In this document: piece after piece, positions 1 through 7,336 of the stretch | Position numbering within the stretch: position 1 is the first letter of the stretch | Layout: each line of letters opens with the position of its first letter | NCBI RefSeq assembly: GCF_001442535.1 | Contig: NZ_CP013141.1 | Location: forward strand, 815,907 to 879,906 | DNA from: Lysobacter antibioticus | Lineage (GTDB): Bacteria > Pseudomonadota > Gammaproteobacteria > Xanthomonadales > Xanthomonadaceae | DNA length: 64,000 nucleotides | Direction: 5' to 3' | Notes under the pieces: generated by a model | The model's database searches: none | Told to the model about the DNA's origin: nothing | What the model saw: the letters and a program-made list of their open reading frames with translations, nothing else | Translations under genes and position numbers: made by a program

Positions 1-346
1 CGCCGCCCCGGCCGCCTCGGTGGGCATGATCCAATCCGCCCCGGTGCGCTCGGGCCAACAGATCTATGCCGACAACCGCGACCTGACCGTGCTGACCACG
101 GTCGGCGCCGGCGCCGAAGTCATCGCCGACGGTTCGGTCCATATCTATGGTCCGCTGCGCGGTCGCGCCCTGGCCGGCGCGCAAGGCAACGAAAAAGCCC
201 GCATCTTCTGTCGCGAGTTCCACGCCGAACTCGTCGCGATCGCGGGCCATTACAAGGTGCTTGAAGACATCCCGAAGGAACTGCGCGGCAAAGCCGTGCA
301 GATCTGGCTGGAAGACGAACAAATCAAAATTGCGGCTCTGGATTGA
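1..346 (+). CDS. minC: Septum site-determining protein MinC, C-terminal part (5' end outside window)
   Basis: MinC inhibits FtsZ polymerisation and, recruited to the membrane by MinD, keeps the division ring at mid-cell. The reading frame is open from the left edge, so only about 114 C-terminal residues are seen. They cover the C-terminal beta-helix domain that dimerises and binds MinD. The family motif RSGQ lies near residue 16 of the visible part, followed by the glycine-rich strands typical of this domain and the GNExARIF segment. It is the first gene of a minC-minD-minE cluster, with 25 bp between its stop and minD. Identity rests on the domain pattern and on the two downstream min genes. 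The start codon cannot be judged. Confidence 0.95.
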   Translation, partial: AAPAASVGMIQSAPVRSGQQIYADNRDLTVLTTVGAGAEVIADGSVHIYGPLRGRALAGAQGNEKARIFCREFHAELVAIAGHYKVLEDIPKELRGKAVQIWLEDEQIKIAALD

Positions 347-371
347 AGCCGCACCATTGGAGGAACGAGTT

Positions 372-1181
372 TTGACCGAAATCATCGTAGTCACTTCGGG
401 CAAGGGCGGTGTCGGCAAGACCACCACCAGCGCCAGCCTTTCCTGCGGGCTCGCCCGTCGCGGCCACAAGGTCGCCGTGATCGACTTCGACGTCGGCCTG
501 CGCAACCTCGACCTGATCATGGGCTGCGAACGCCGCGTCGTTTACGACTTCGTCAACGTCGTCAACGGCGAAGCCAACCTCAAGCAGGCGCTGATCAAGG
601 ACAAGCGTTTCGACAACCTCTACATCCTGGCCGCGTCGCAGACCCGCGACAAAGACGCGCTGACCAAGGAAGGCGTGCAGAAAGTCCTCGAGGACATCTC
701 CGCCGAAGGCTTCGACTACATCGTCTGCGACTCCCCGGCCGGCATCGAGAAGGGCGCGTTCCTGGCGATGTACTTCGCCGACCAGGCGGTCGTCGTGGTC
801 AATCCGGAAGTCTCCTCGGTGCGCGACTCCGACCGCATCCTGGGCCTGCTGTCGTCCAAGACCCGCCGCGCCGAGAACGGCGAGCGCGTCAAGGAGCACC
901 TGTTACTGACCCGCTACAGCCCCAAGCGCGTGGAAGGCGGCGAGATGCTCAGCATCGGCGACGTCGAAGAAATCCTCGGCCTGAAGACCATCGGCGTGAT
1001 CCCGGAATCCGGCGACGTGCTCAATGCCTCCAACAAGGGCGAGCCGGTGATCCTGGAAACCGAATCCGACGCCGCCCAGGCCTACGACGACGCCGTCGCC
1101 CGCCTGCTCGGCGACACCCGACCGATGCGCTTCACGCAAGTGGAAAAGAAGGGCTTCTTCAGCAAGATCTTCGGAGGCTGA
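372..1181 (+). CDS. minD: Septum site-determining protein MinD (ATPase)
   Basis: MinD is a membrane-associated ParA/MinD-family ATPase that carries MinC to the membrane and oscillates under MinE control. The protein has 269 residues, the usual family length. It begins with the deviant Walker A motif GKGGVGKTT (signature lysine 11, P-loop lysine 16). It continues with the [11 protein letters not shown] switch region and ends in an amphipathic membrane-targeting helix ([13 protein letters not shown]). The start is a TTG at 372, chosen because a strong GGAGG ribosome-binding site lies 8 bases upstream and the protein then begins exactly as family members do. A longer upstream frame overlapping minC is only read-through. 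minE starts 4 bp downstream, so the genes are surely co-transcribed. Confidence 0.97.
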   Translation: MTEIIVVTSGKGGVGKTTTSASLSCGLARRGHKVAVIDFDVGLRNLDLIMGCERRVVYDFVNVVNGEANLKQALIKDKRFDNLYILAASQTRDKDALTKEGVQKVLEDISAEGFDYIVCDSPAGIEKGAFLAMYFADQAVVVVNPEVSSVRDSDRILGLLSSKTRRAENGERVKEHLLLTRYSPKRVEGGEMLSIGDVEEILGLKTIGVIPESGDVLNASNKGEPVILETESDAAQAYDDAVARLLGDTRPMRFTQVEKKGFFSKIFGG

Positions 1182-1185
1182 GCTT

Positions 1186-1446
1186 ATGGGTCTGTTCGAC
1201 TTCCTGCTGGCCAAGAAGCAGACCGCATCGGTCGCCAAGGACCGTTTGCGGATCATCGTCGCCCACGAGCGTGCCGGACGGGGCGGTCCCGACTATCTGC
1301 CGATGCTGCAGCGCGAACTGCTCGAGGTGATCCGCAAATACGTCAACGTCGACGCCGAATCGGTCAAGGTCGACCTGATCGGCGAAGGCGACAACAAGGT
1401 CCTGGACATCTCGGTCGCCTTGCCGGAAAACCCGGCGCAGGCCTGA
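1186..1446 (+). CDS. minE: Cell division topological specificity factor MinE
   Basis: MinE stimulates MinD ATPase and displaces MinC, restricting the division inhibitor to the poles. The 86 residues match the family length. The N-terminal segment [20 protein letters not shown] contains the membrane-targeting residues and the anti-MinCD helix, followed by the alpha/beta topological-specificity domain. It lies 4 bp after the minD stop, and a GGAGG sequence inside the end of minD serves as its ribosome-binding site. It is the last gene of the min cluster, and a GC-rich hairpin follows directly. Confidence 0.97.
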   Translation: MGLFDFLLAKKQTASVAKDRLRIIVAHERAGRGGPDYLPMLQRELLEVIRKYVNVDAESVKVDLIGEGDNKVLDISVALPENPAQA

Positions 1447-1452
1447 GCCGAC

Positions 1453-1472
1453 GCGGCCGGCCTGCCGGCCGC
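1453..1472 (+). terminator. Hairpin after minE, possible weak or Rho-assisted terminator
   Basis: A perfect 9-bp inverted repeat (GCGGCCGGC / GCCGGCCGC) with a 2-base loop starts 7 bases after the minE stop. No T-tract follows, so it is not a classical intrinsic terminator. Role inferred from position only. The rest of 1473-1690 shows nothing recognisable. Confidence 0.35.
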
Positions 1473-1690
1473 GGACCTGCCCACGCTGCGTGCTCGAATG
1501 GTGCAAGCCGTCGTCGCGCAGCCGCTACCGCTCCGCCGATGCCGTGGTCGCGCGCCTCATCGCGGCGAGCGTGCATGGCCGAGGCATTACATTCGCCGGC
1601 CGCGCCGTTGCACGTGCCCTCGCCGCGACCGTGGCCCTGTCCGGGCCTGTTGCCTGACTCGCAGCGTTCCCACCTTCAAACGTTCCGCAC

Positions 1691-2164
1691 ATGCTGACCC
1701 TGTCCCACCTCGCCTTCGACGACGTCGCCACCCTGCTCGCGCGCTACGACCTGCGCCTGCAGCGCGTCGACGACGGCGAGCCGATTCCGGGCAGCTACTG
1801 GGGCGACACCGAGGCCGGCCTGATCGGCAGCACCGTGTACGCGCGCGGCGACACCCCGCTGCACTCCCTGTTGCACGAAGCCGCGCACCTGATCGTCCTG
1901 CCGCCCGAGCGCCGCGCCCAGGTGCACACCGACGCCACCGACTCGATCGAGGAAGAGGACGCCGTGTGCGTGCTGCAATGCCTGCTCGGCGACGCGATTC
2001 CCGGTGCCAGCCGCGAGCGCATCTTCGAGGACATGGACAGTTGGGGCTACAGCTTCCGCCTGGGCTCGGCGCGCGCCTACGTCGAGCAGGATGCCGAAAG
2101 CTCGTGGCAATGGTTGGCCGAGCGCGGATTGGTGCGGCTGCCGGAGCGGGTGCTAGCAGCGTAA
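1691..2164 (+). CDS. Small protein with HEAAH zinc-metallopeptidase-like motif
   Basis: A 157-residue cytoplasmic protein without a signal peptide or membrane segment. It carries HEAAH at residues 62-66 inside a hydrophobic helix (LLHEAAHLIVL), matching the HExxH zinc site of metallopeptidases. An acidic run (EEED, residues 87-90) lies about 21-24 residues further on, where gluzincins place the third zinc ligand. The protein is much shorter than typical peptidases, so it may be a minimal protease or a protein using the fold for another purpose. It is transcribed in the min direction but separated by 244 bp, so co-regulation is uncertain. I do not recognise a named family. Confidence 0.7.
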   Translation: MLTLSHLAFDDVATLLARYDLRLQRVDDGEPIPGSYWGDTEAGLIGSTVYARGDTPLHSLLHEAAHLIVLPPERRAQVHTDATDSIEEEDAVCVLQCLLGDAIPGASRERIFEDMDSWGYSFRLGSARAYVEQDAESSWQWLAERGLVRLPERVLAA

Positions 2165-2356
2165 CGCCGATCTCGCACCGCCCTTGTCCGCAGGAGCGGC
2201 GTCCTACTGGATTTCCTTCGGTCACAAGCCGCGACCAATGGCCGCGCAGAGGCGACGGCGCCGGAGCCACCCACCGAAGCGGCGTGCCGTCGCGGGGTAG
2301 GAGCGACGCAAGTCGCGACCGCGCTGCAATAATCTCGCAGCGCGCCACTCAAGCAA

Positions 2357-2588
2357 GATCAAGGTCAAACGACAAGAGCTTCCGCCACTAAAGCGGCGGG
2401 CAAATTTCTTTTGGCCAAAGCCCCAAAAGTCCGCCTGGATTCCCTTCGGTCAAAAGTCACCGAAGAAAAGTGCTTTTCCTTGACGAAGCTCCCCTACGAG
2501 TACGCAGCCCGCGCCGGGATTTTCCGATAAGACATCCCTGTCTTATCCGAAAACGCCGCACGTCCTGTGCGCCGCCCTCCGGGTCTAC
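2357..2588 (-). repeat. Type-2 arm of element A
   Basis: Read on the minus strand this arm begins with the CCGGAGGGCGGC box. Then follow a GCACAGGACGTGCG hairpin and a GATAAGACAGGGATGTCTTATC-like hairpin, a purine/pyrimidine-rich tract, and the CCGCCGCTTTAGTGGCGG hairpin. It also holds a copy of the TGGATTCCCTTCGGTC core seen in the long REP units. Diverged versions lie at 40237-40475 (minus) and 49718-49918 (plus). Confidence 0.8.
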
Positions 2589-2648
2589 GATCGCATCGCA
2601 AGTTCGAAATTACGCCAAGCTTTTCACAGCAACAGCAAAGACTAAGTA

Positions 2649-2672
2649 GCGGTTGCGGTTGCGGTTGCGGTT
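2649..2672 (+). repeat. GCGGTT hexamer tandem repeat (4 copies)
   Basis: Four exact copies of GCGGTT lie at the centre of element A between its two arms. Element C has GCCGTT at the same place. Copy number is likely to vary between strains by slippage (inference). Confidence 0.9.
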
Positions 2673-2728
2673 GCCGCAAAGATTTTACTGTTGCTGTGCG
2701 CCGCTCCGCACTCGCGAAGGCGATAGAA

Positions 2729-2930
2729 GACCCGGAGGGCGGCCCGCATGGATGCGGGCCGTTTTTCATCGGGACAGGGATGTCCCGTATGAAAAAGCCC
2801 CGCGTCGGCAGCGCTCGTGCGGGCCTGTGATTCAAAGAAAAGCATTTTTCTTTGGTTACCTTTCTTTTGTTGCTTATGACAAAAGAAAGTAACCCGCCGC
2901 TTCAGTGGCGGAAGCTGTTGGCGTTTGATC
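2729..2930 (+). repeat. Type-1 arm of element A
   Basis: It begins with GACCCGGAGGGCGGC. A chain of hairpins follows: GGCCCGCATGGATGCGGGCC with a T-tract, CGGGACAGGGATGTCCCG flanked by A-tract and T-tract, GGTTACCTTTCTTTTGT pairing with ACAAAAGAAAGTAACC, and CCGCCGCTTCAGTGGCGG. Nearly identical copies lie at 39862-40064 (plus) and 49331-49530 (minus). The first two hairpins look like terminators. Confidence 0.85.
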
Positions 2931-3411
2931 TGGATCCAGATCTTGATCTTGCTTGTGAGCGATGCGCCGCAAGACCGAAACGGCGCGGTCGCGGCTCGCG
3001 CCGCTCCTACCCTGCGAAAGCACGCCGCTTCGATGAGAGACATCGGCGTTGTCGTCTCTGCGCATTCCTTGGTCGCGGCTTGTAACCGGAGGAAATCCCT
3101 GTGGGACGCCGCTCCTACCCTATGAGGGCTCGCCGCTTCGATGATGCGATATCGGCATTGCGGTTACTGCGCGTCCCGCAGTCGCGGCTTGCGCCGCTCC
3201 TACCCAGAAACCATGGGCCGCCATCGGCACAAGCAAGAGAAAGAAGAGAAGGTCACCACGAGCGGCCACCGACGCCCTCCCTGGCGCCGACGCCATTCAA
3301 ACCGTGCGGATCGGGCTATCCCCATAACCCTTTCCGTCTTCTTACAGCTTCCCTTCCCCTGATTGCGCCTTCCAGGCGCTTACCCCCACCGAGTGCCTGA
3401 CGGCCGCGTTC

Positions 3412-3759
3412 TCAGAACGCGACCGGCGAAATCTGCGCGGTCCGCGCGACGTCGACCGCCGCGGGCTCGGCTTCGCTGACCGGCGCCGGCAGCGCCGATT
3501 CGGCGCGCCGGACCGGACCGGCGTCGGCCGGCCCATTCATCATTACGATGCCCACCACCGCCAGCGCCAGCAGGGCGGCCATGGCGACGCGCCTCAGATT
3601 GAGGCTGCCGTGGGGAGGTTCGATCGGCGCTTCTTCGCGCGCCCAACTCAGATCGGCCGTGAACAGGCATTCGCCACCTTCGCGCCGGTTGCGCTGCGAC
3701 GAAGTCGTCGCCAGCGGCCGGTACCGCCTGTCGTCGGAAGAGCTCATCGTATGTTTCAT
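3412..3759 (-). CDS. Small single-pass membrane protein of unknown function
   Basis: A 115-residue protein with a hydrophilic N-terminal half and one membrane segment (VAMAALLALAVVGIVMM, about residues 58-74), then a short Ala/Pro-rich tail. The start at 3759 was chosen because AGGAA lies just upstream. The longer frame to 3810 and a start at 3747 are alternatives. The composition suggests an inner-membrane protein with its N-terminus in the cytoplasm, although no positive topology marker is clear. It is alone on this strand between repeat element A and a long AT-richer region. No family was recognised. Confidence 0.55.
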   Translation of the reverse strand: MKHTMSSSDDRRYRPLATTSSQRNRREGGECLFTADLSWAREEAPIEPPHGSLNLRRVAMAALLALAVVGIVMMNGPADAGPVRRAESALPAPVSEAEPAAVDVARTAQISPVAF

Positions 3760-3810
3760 GCCGTTCCTGTTGAAGCCAAAACGATTCCCCATGGGATCCA
3801 CCCATCCCAA

Positions 3811-4286
3811 GCGTGGCCGATGAACGGCTGCCGCTGGACGTCACTTTTTCCGTTTTGGCGTCACAAATCAAATCCCTTTTTGTGACATGGGTGGAAACCC
3901 GACCGGGAAACGCCGTCCCGAAACCTGAACGAAACCGTCACAAATCCGGCCTACGTTTCATAGCGTTAAATGAATATCGAAAATTTAACAATCTAAGCGT
4001 TTACACGTAACGAAAAAATAACTTCGACGAAAGCACATTTCGTGACCCGGTACTGGCTGAACGGCCTGAATCGGTCAAATATCGGATCTGAACGGAGACG
4101 CTCGTAACCGTTTTCAGTCCACCTAATGTGCCGAATGTGCGCAGAACCTAGCCCCGGCCAGACGCTCACCGCGCCTCCCGGCCAGCCGCCCAGGCGCCCC
4201 GGCGCCCGCCGGCTTGCGCCCGACCGACCCGGCCTCTAGCCTTCTGGCTCGCGCGCAAAGCGCGGCACTTCCTGGAGAGAGCACAC
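3811..4286. promoter_or_regulatory. AT-richer intergenic region between two divergent genes
   Basis: This stretch of about 480 bp has no credible gene. Bases 3940-4030 are strikingly AT-rich for this genome (for example CGAAAATTTAACAATC). That makes it the likely promoter and control region for the minus-strand membrane protein and the plus-strand M2 peptidase. I cannot assign exact -35 and -10 boxes. Bases 4150-4270 are again GC-rich leader. Confidence 0.4.
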
Positions 4287-6317
4287 ATGAACCACGTTCG
4301 CGCCGTATTGGCGCTCGGCATCGCTGCGGCCGTCATCGGCCTGGCCGGATGCAAGAAAGACCCCACCCCCTCCTCCAGCACCACGGCCGCCGCCGCGCCG
4401 GAAGGCGAGACCGCCGACCAGTTCATCGCCCGCGTCAACGACGAATACAAGAAGATGTATCCGGAGATGACCTCGGCACAGTGGTTGTCCTCGACCTATA
4501 TCAACGACGACAGCCAGCTGCTCTCGGCCAAGGCCAACGAGCGCTACCTGACCCAGCTCAACAGCTGGATCGAACAGTCGAAGAAATTCGAAGGCCAGCA
4601 GATGTCGCCCGCCAGCGCGCGCGCGATCCAGTTGCTGAAGATCGGCACCTCGATGCCGGCGCCGAAAGACCCGGCCAAGCTCGCCGAACTGACCCAGATC
4701 GCCACGCGCATGGAAGGCATGTACGGCTCGGGCACGTATTGCAGCGGCACCGGCGACACCGATTGCCGCCAGCTCGGCGATCTCGAAGACGTGCTGCGCA
4801 ACAGCCGCGACTACGACGCCCAGCTCGACGCATGGAAGGGCTGGCACACCATCTCCAAGCCGATGCGCAAGGACTACACGCGCTTCGTCGAACTGGTCAA
4901 CGAAGGCGCGCGCAACCTCGGCTATGCCGACACCGGCGAGCTGTGGCGCTCCGGCTACGACATGAGCCCGGTCGAGCTCGCCGCCGAAACCGACCGTCTC
5001 TGGGGCCAGGTCAAGCCGCTGTACGAACAACTGCACTGCTACACCCGCTCGCGCCTGGAAGCCAAGTACGGCGCCGACAAGGGCGAGACCACCGGCGGCA
5101 TGCTGCCGGCGCACCTGCTCGGCAATATGTGGCAGCAGGACTGGGGCAACATGTGGGACGTGCTGGCGCCGTACACCGAGCAGCAGGCCGGCAGCCTCGA
5201 CATCAACGGCGCGCTGGCACGCCAGTACCAGCACAACTTCGACCTGCAGACGGCGAAGAACCCCGGCGACCGCGCCGCCGACGAACAGGCGCAGATCGAA
5301 GTCGACGCCAACCTGGCCAACGCCAAGCAGATGACCGAGCGCGCGCAGGACTTCTACGTCTCGCTCGGCATGCCCAAGCTGCCCGACAGCTATTGGAGCA
5401 AGACCCAGTTCATCAAGCCGCGCGACCGCGACGTGGTCTGCCACGCCAGCGCCTGGGATATGAACATGGGCGGCGACGTGCGCACGAAGATGTGCATCAA
5501 GCCGAACGAAGAAGACTTCACCACGATCTACCACGAGCTCGGCCACGTCTATTACTACCTGGCCTACAACAACCAGCCGCCGTTGTTCCAGACCGGCGCG
5601 CACGACGGCTTCCACGAGGCCATCGGCGACACCATCGTGCTGGCGATGACGCCGAAGTACCTGCAGTCGATCGGCCTGGTCGGCAGCCAGCAGCAGAGCA
5701 ACGAGTCGCTGATCAACGCGCAGATGCGCATGGCCCTGGCCAAGGTCTCGTTCCTGCCGTTCGGCCTGATGATCGACCGCTGGCGCTGGGGCGTGTTCGA
5801 CGGCTCGATCAAGCCGGGCGAGTACAACAAGGCCTGGTGGGAACTGAAGGCCAAGTACCAGGGCGTGGCCCCGGTCGAGGCGCGCGGCGAAGAGTTCTTC
5901 GACGCCGGCGCCAAGTACCACGTGCCGGGCAATACGCCGTACACGCGTTACTTCCTCTCGCACGTGCTGCAGTTCCAGTTCTACAAGTCGCTGTGCGACG
6001 CGGCCGGTTTCAAGGGCCCGCTGTACGAGTGCAGCTTCTACGGCAACAAGGCCGCCGGCGCGAAGTTCCAGGCGATGCTGAGCAAGGGCGCCAGCCAGCC
6101 TTGGCAGCAGACCATGAAGGAACTGACCGGCGGCGAGAAGATGGATGCCTCGGCAGTGCTCGAATACTTCGCGCCGCTGCAGACCTGGCTCAAGCAGCAG
6201 AACGAAGGCCAGAGCTGCGGTTGGCAGGCTTCGGCGGCAGGCGCGCCCGCGCCGGCCGGCGCCAAGCCGGCAGCGGCCAAGCCCGAGGCGAAGGCAGGCA
6301 AGCCCGCACAAGGCTGA
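4287..6317 (+). CDS. M2-family peptidyl-dipeptidase (ACE-like), lipoprotein
   Basis: A 676-residue zinc peptidase related to angiotensin-converting enzyme, a family that removes dipeptides from peptide C-termini. The N-terminal signal ends in a lipobox (LAGC, Cys22), so the protein should be lipid-anchored in the envelope. The zinc motif HELGH is at residues 416-420 and the third ligand Glu444 lies 24 residues later in EAIGD, the spacing of the M2 family. The FxTGAHDGFHEAIGD context is also typical. An Ala/Pro/Lys-rich tail follows the catalytic domain. The start is fixed by GGAGAG upstream of ATG 4287. The gene stands alone and ends in a strong intrinsic terminator. The most likely role is periplasmic peptide degradation. 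Similar enzymes are known from Xanthomonas. Confidence 0.93.
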   Translation: MNHVRAVLALGIAAAVIGLAGCKKDPTPSSSTTAAAAPEGETADQFIARVNDEYKKMYPEMTSAQWLSSTYINDDSQLLSAKANERYLTQLNSWIEQSKKFEGQQMSPASARAIQLLKIGTSMPAPKDPAKLAELTQIATRMEGMYGSGTYCSGTGDTDCRQLGDLEDVLRNSRDYDAQLDAWKGWHTISKPMRKDYTRFVELVNEGARNLGYADTGELWRSGYDMSPVELAAETDRLWGQVKPLYEQLHCYTRSRLEAKYGADKGETTGGMLPAHLLGNMWQQDWGNMWDVLAPYTEQQAGSLDINGALARQYQHNFDLQTAKNPGDRAADEQAQIEVDANLANAKQMTERAQDFYVSLGMPKLPDSYWSKTQFIKPRDRDVVCHASAWDMNMGGDVRTKMCIKPNEEDFTTIYHELGHVYYYLAYNNQPPLFQTGAHDGFHEAIGDTIVLAMTPKYLQSIGLVGSQQQSNESLINAQMRMALAKVSFLPFGLMIDRWRWGVFDGSIKPGEYNKAWWELKAKYQGVAPVEARGEEFFDAGAKYHVPGNTPYTRYFLSHVLQFQFYKSLCDAAGFKGPLYECSFYGNKAAGAKFQAMLSKGASQPWQQTMKELTGGEKMDASAVLEYFAPLQTWLKQQNEGQSCGWQASAAGAPAPAGAKPAAAKPEAKAGKPAQG

Positions 6318-6365
6318 GCCCGAGCATCGCAGTGCTCTCGCGGCGTCCGCGTCCGCAAGCGACAG

Positions 6366-6395
6366 AAGAAAAACCGGCTTCGGCCGGTTTTTCTT
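6366..6395 (+). terminator. Intrinsic terminator, bidirectional
   Basis: A perfect 13-bp stem (AAGAAAAACCGGC / GCCGGTTTTTCTT) with a TTCG loop lies 48 bp after the M2 peptidase stop. Its A/T arms make it work on both strands, so it also closes the minus-strand HNH/ATPase operon ending at 6410. Confidence 0.93.
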
Positions 6396-6409
6396 TGTCC
6401 GCGAGACGA

Positions 6410-7336
6410 TTAAGCGCCGACCGCGTCGGCCTGCTCGGCCTTACTTTCGAGTAACTCGCGATAACGCGCGAGCAGCTCGCCTTCGGCCACGATGACGAAG
6501 GCCCGCGTCATCGCCGTGAACTCTTCGTCCGCGCCGGCCATCGCCAGCAGTTGCGCGCGTTTGCGCGCGGCCCGCTGCAGGGGACGGGCGCGCTGCGCGG
6601 GTGCCGCGACCGCGGCCTCGTCCAGGGCTTCGGCGATGTCGAACGACAGATCGTTCAAGCGCTGCAGATGGCGGGTGCGCGCCTCGACCAGGGCCTGTCG
6701 ATTGAGCGCCATGATGCGGATCGTGTGTTCGCCGTAGGCATCGGCGACGGCGCCGTGGAAGCTCGGGCTCAGCAGCGACAGATCGGTGTCGGTATGCCAG
6801 GCCAGATGCGGGCCGGGATCGCGCCGGGTCGGGTCGATCAGCAAAGGGTCTTCGCGGTCGCAGTCGTCGCCCGGCTTGAACGCCCGAACCGCCGACACCG
6901 GGAACGCGTTGCCCTTGCCCACGCTCTGCACTTTTTGCGCGGCCAGTTGCGCAGCGGTCATGCCGGCTTCGGCGATCCGGTGGCCTTCGACGCGATTGCA
7001 GCCGATGCAACTGCGCAGCAGATTGTCCCAGTCGGCCGCGAGCCACCAATAGCCGCGATGGCCGGGTTCGCCGTCAACGCCGGCCTTGGGACGGTAATGC
7101 TCGATGTCCGCCGACGAAGTCGCCTCGTGCAAGGATTCGCAGTACGCGCACTTCTTCTTGAACAGCTCGCGCAGCGCCTCTTTGACGTCGGGCCGCTTAT
7201 AGGCCTTGAAGGCGAAAGTCTCGGCCTTCGGGTCCAGGTAATGCTTCGAGGCTTTCTCCAGTTCGCGCCGGCCGGCGCCGTCCGGGTCGACCAGCGAAGC
7301 CGGCGCCCGCACCGACTTGCGATCCACGAACCTCAT
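6410..7336 (-). CDS. HNH endonuclease, Septu PtuB-like partner of the upstream ATPase
   Basis: A 308-residue nuclease with an intact zinc-finger HNH core: CAYC (Cys63, Cys66), the catalytic-type segment DIEHYRPK (His80), WDNLLRSCIGC (Asn105, Cys110, Cys113), then LLIDPTRRDP. This layout is that of the HNH proteins paired with ABC-type ATPases, such as PtuB in the Septu defence system. The start at 7336 overlaps the ATPase stop as ATGA, so the two are translationally coupled. The longer in-frame extension upstream runs inside the ATPase gene and is not used. The protein probably cleaves nucleic acid when released or activated by the ATPase (inferred from Septu). No signal peptide was seen. Assignment to a defence role is by gene arrangement and motifs, not by a database match. 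Confidence 0.82.
   Translation of the reverse strand: MRFVDRKSVRAPASLVDPDGAGRRELEKASKHYLDPKAETFAFKAYKRPDVKEALRELFKKKCAYCESLHEATSSADIEHYRPKAGVDGEPGHRGYWWLAADWDNLLRSCIGCNRVEGHRIAEAGMTAAQLAAQKVQSVGKGNAFPVSAVRAFKPGDDCDREDPLLIDPTRRDPGPHLAWHTDTDLSLLSPSFHGAVADAYGEHTIRIMALNRQALVEARTRHLQRLNDLSFDIAEALDEAAVAAPAQRARPLQRAARKRAQLLAMAGADEEFTAMTRAFVIVAEGELLARYRELLESKAEQADAVGA

Larger units (their letters stand above)
2190..3212. repeat. Composite intergenic repeat element A
   Basis: A gene-free stretch of about 1 kb with nested mirror order: REP-like hairpins, a type-2 arm (read on minus), a short tandem repeat, a type-1 arm (read on plus), a GATCNN hexamer run (2927-2950), then more REP-like hairpins (about 2985-3012, 3083-3121, 3180-3204). 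The REP-like units carry GTAGGAGCGGCG-type ends. Longer units contain the inner core TGGATTTCCTTCGGTC. The same modules occur at 39.7-40.6 kb and 49.1-50.15 kb. Small open frames here translate to low-complexity sequence and are not credible genes. The bases from 3213 to 3411 hold nothing further that I recognise. Confidence 0.85.

Noticed and set aside
2567..3400. Several short frames inside and just after element A
   Set aside because: Low-complexity or repetitive translations, repeated at the other elements.
4236..6311. A minus-strand frame of 691 codons opposite the M2 peptidase
   Set aside because: It is an antisense shadow caused by high GC content, with no domain or ribosome-binding site.
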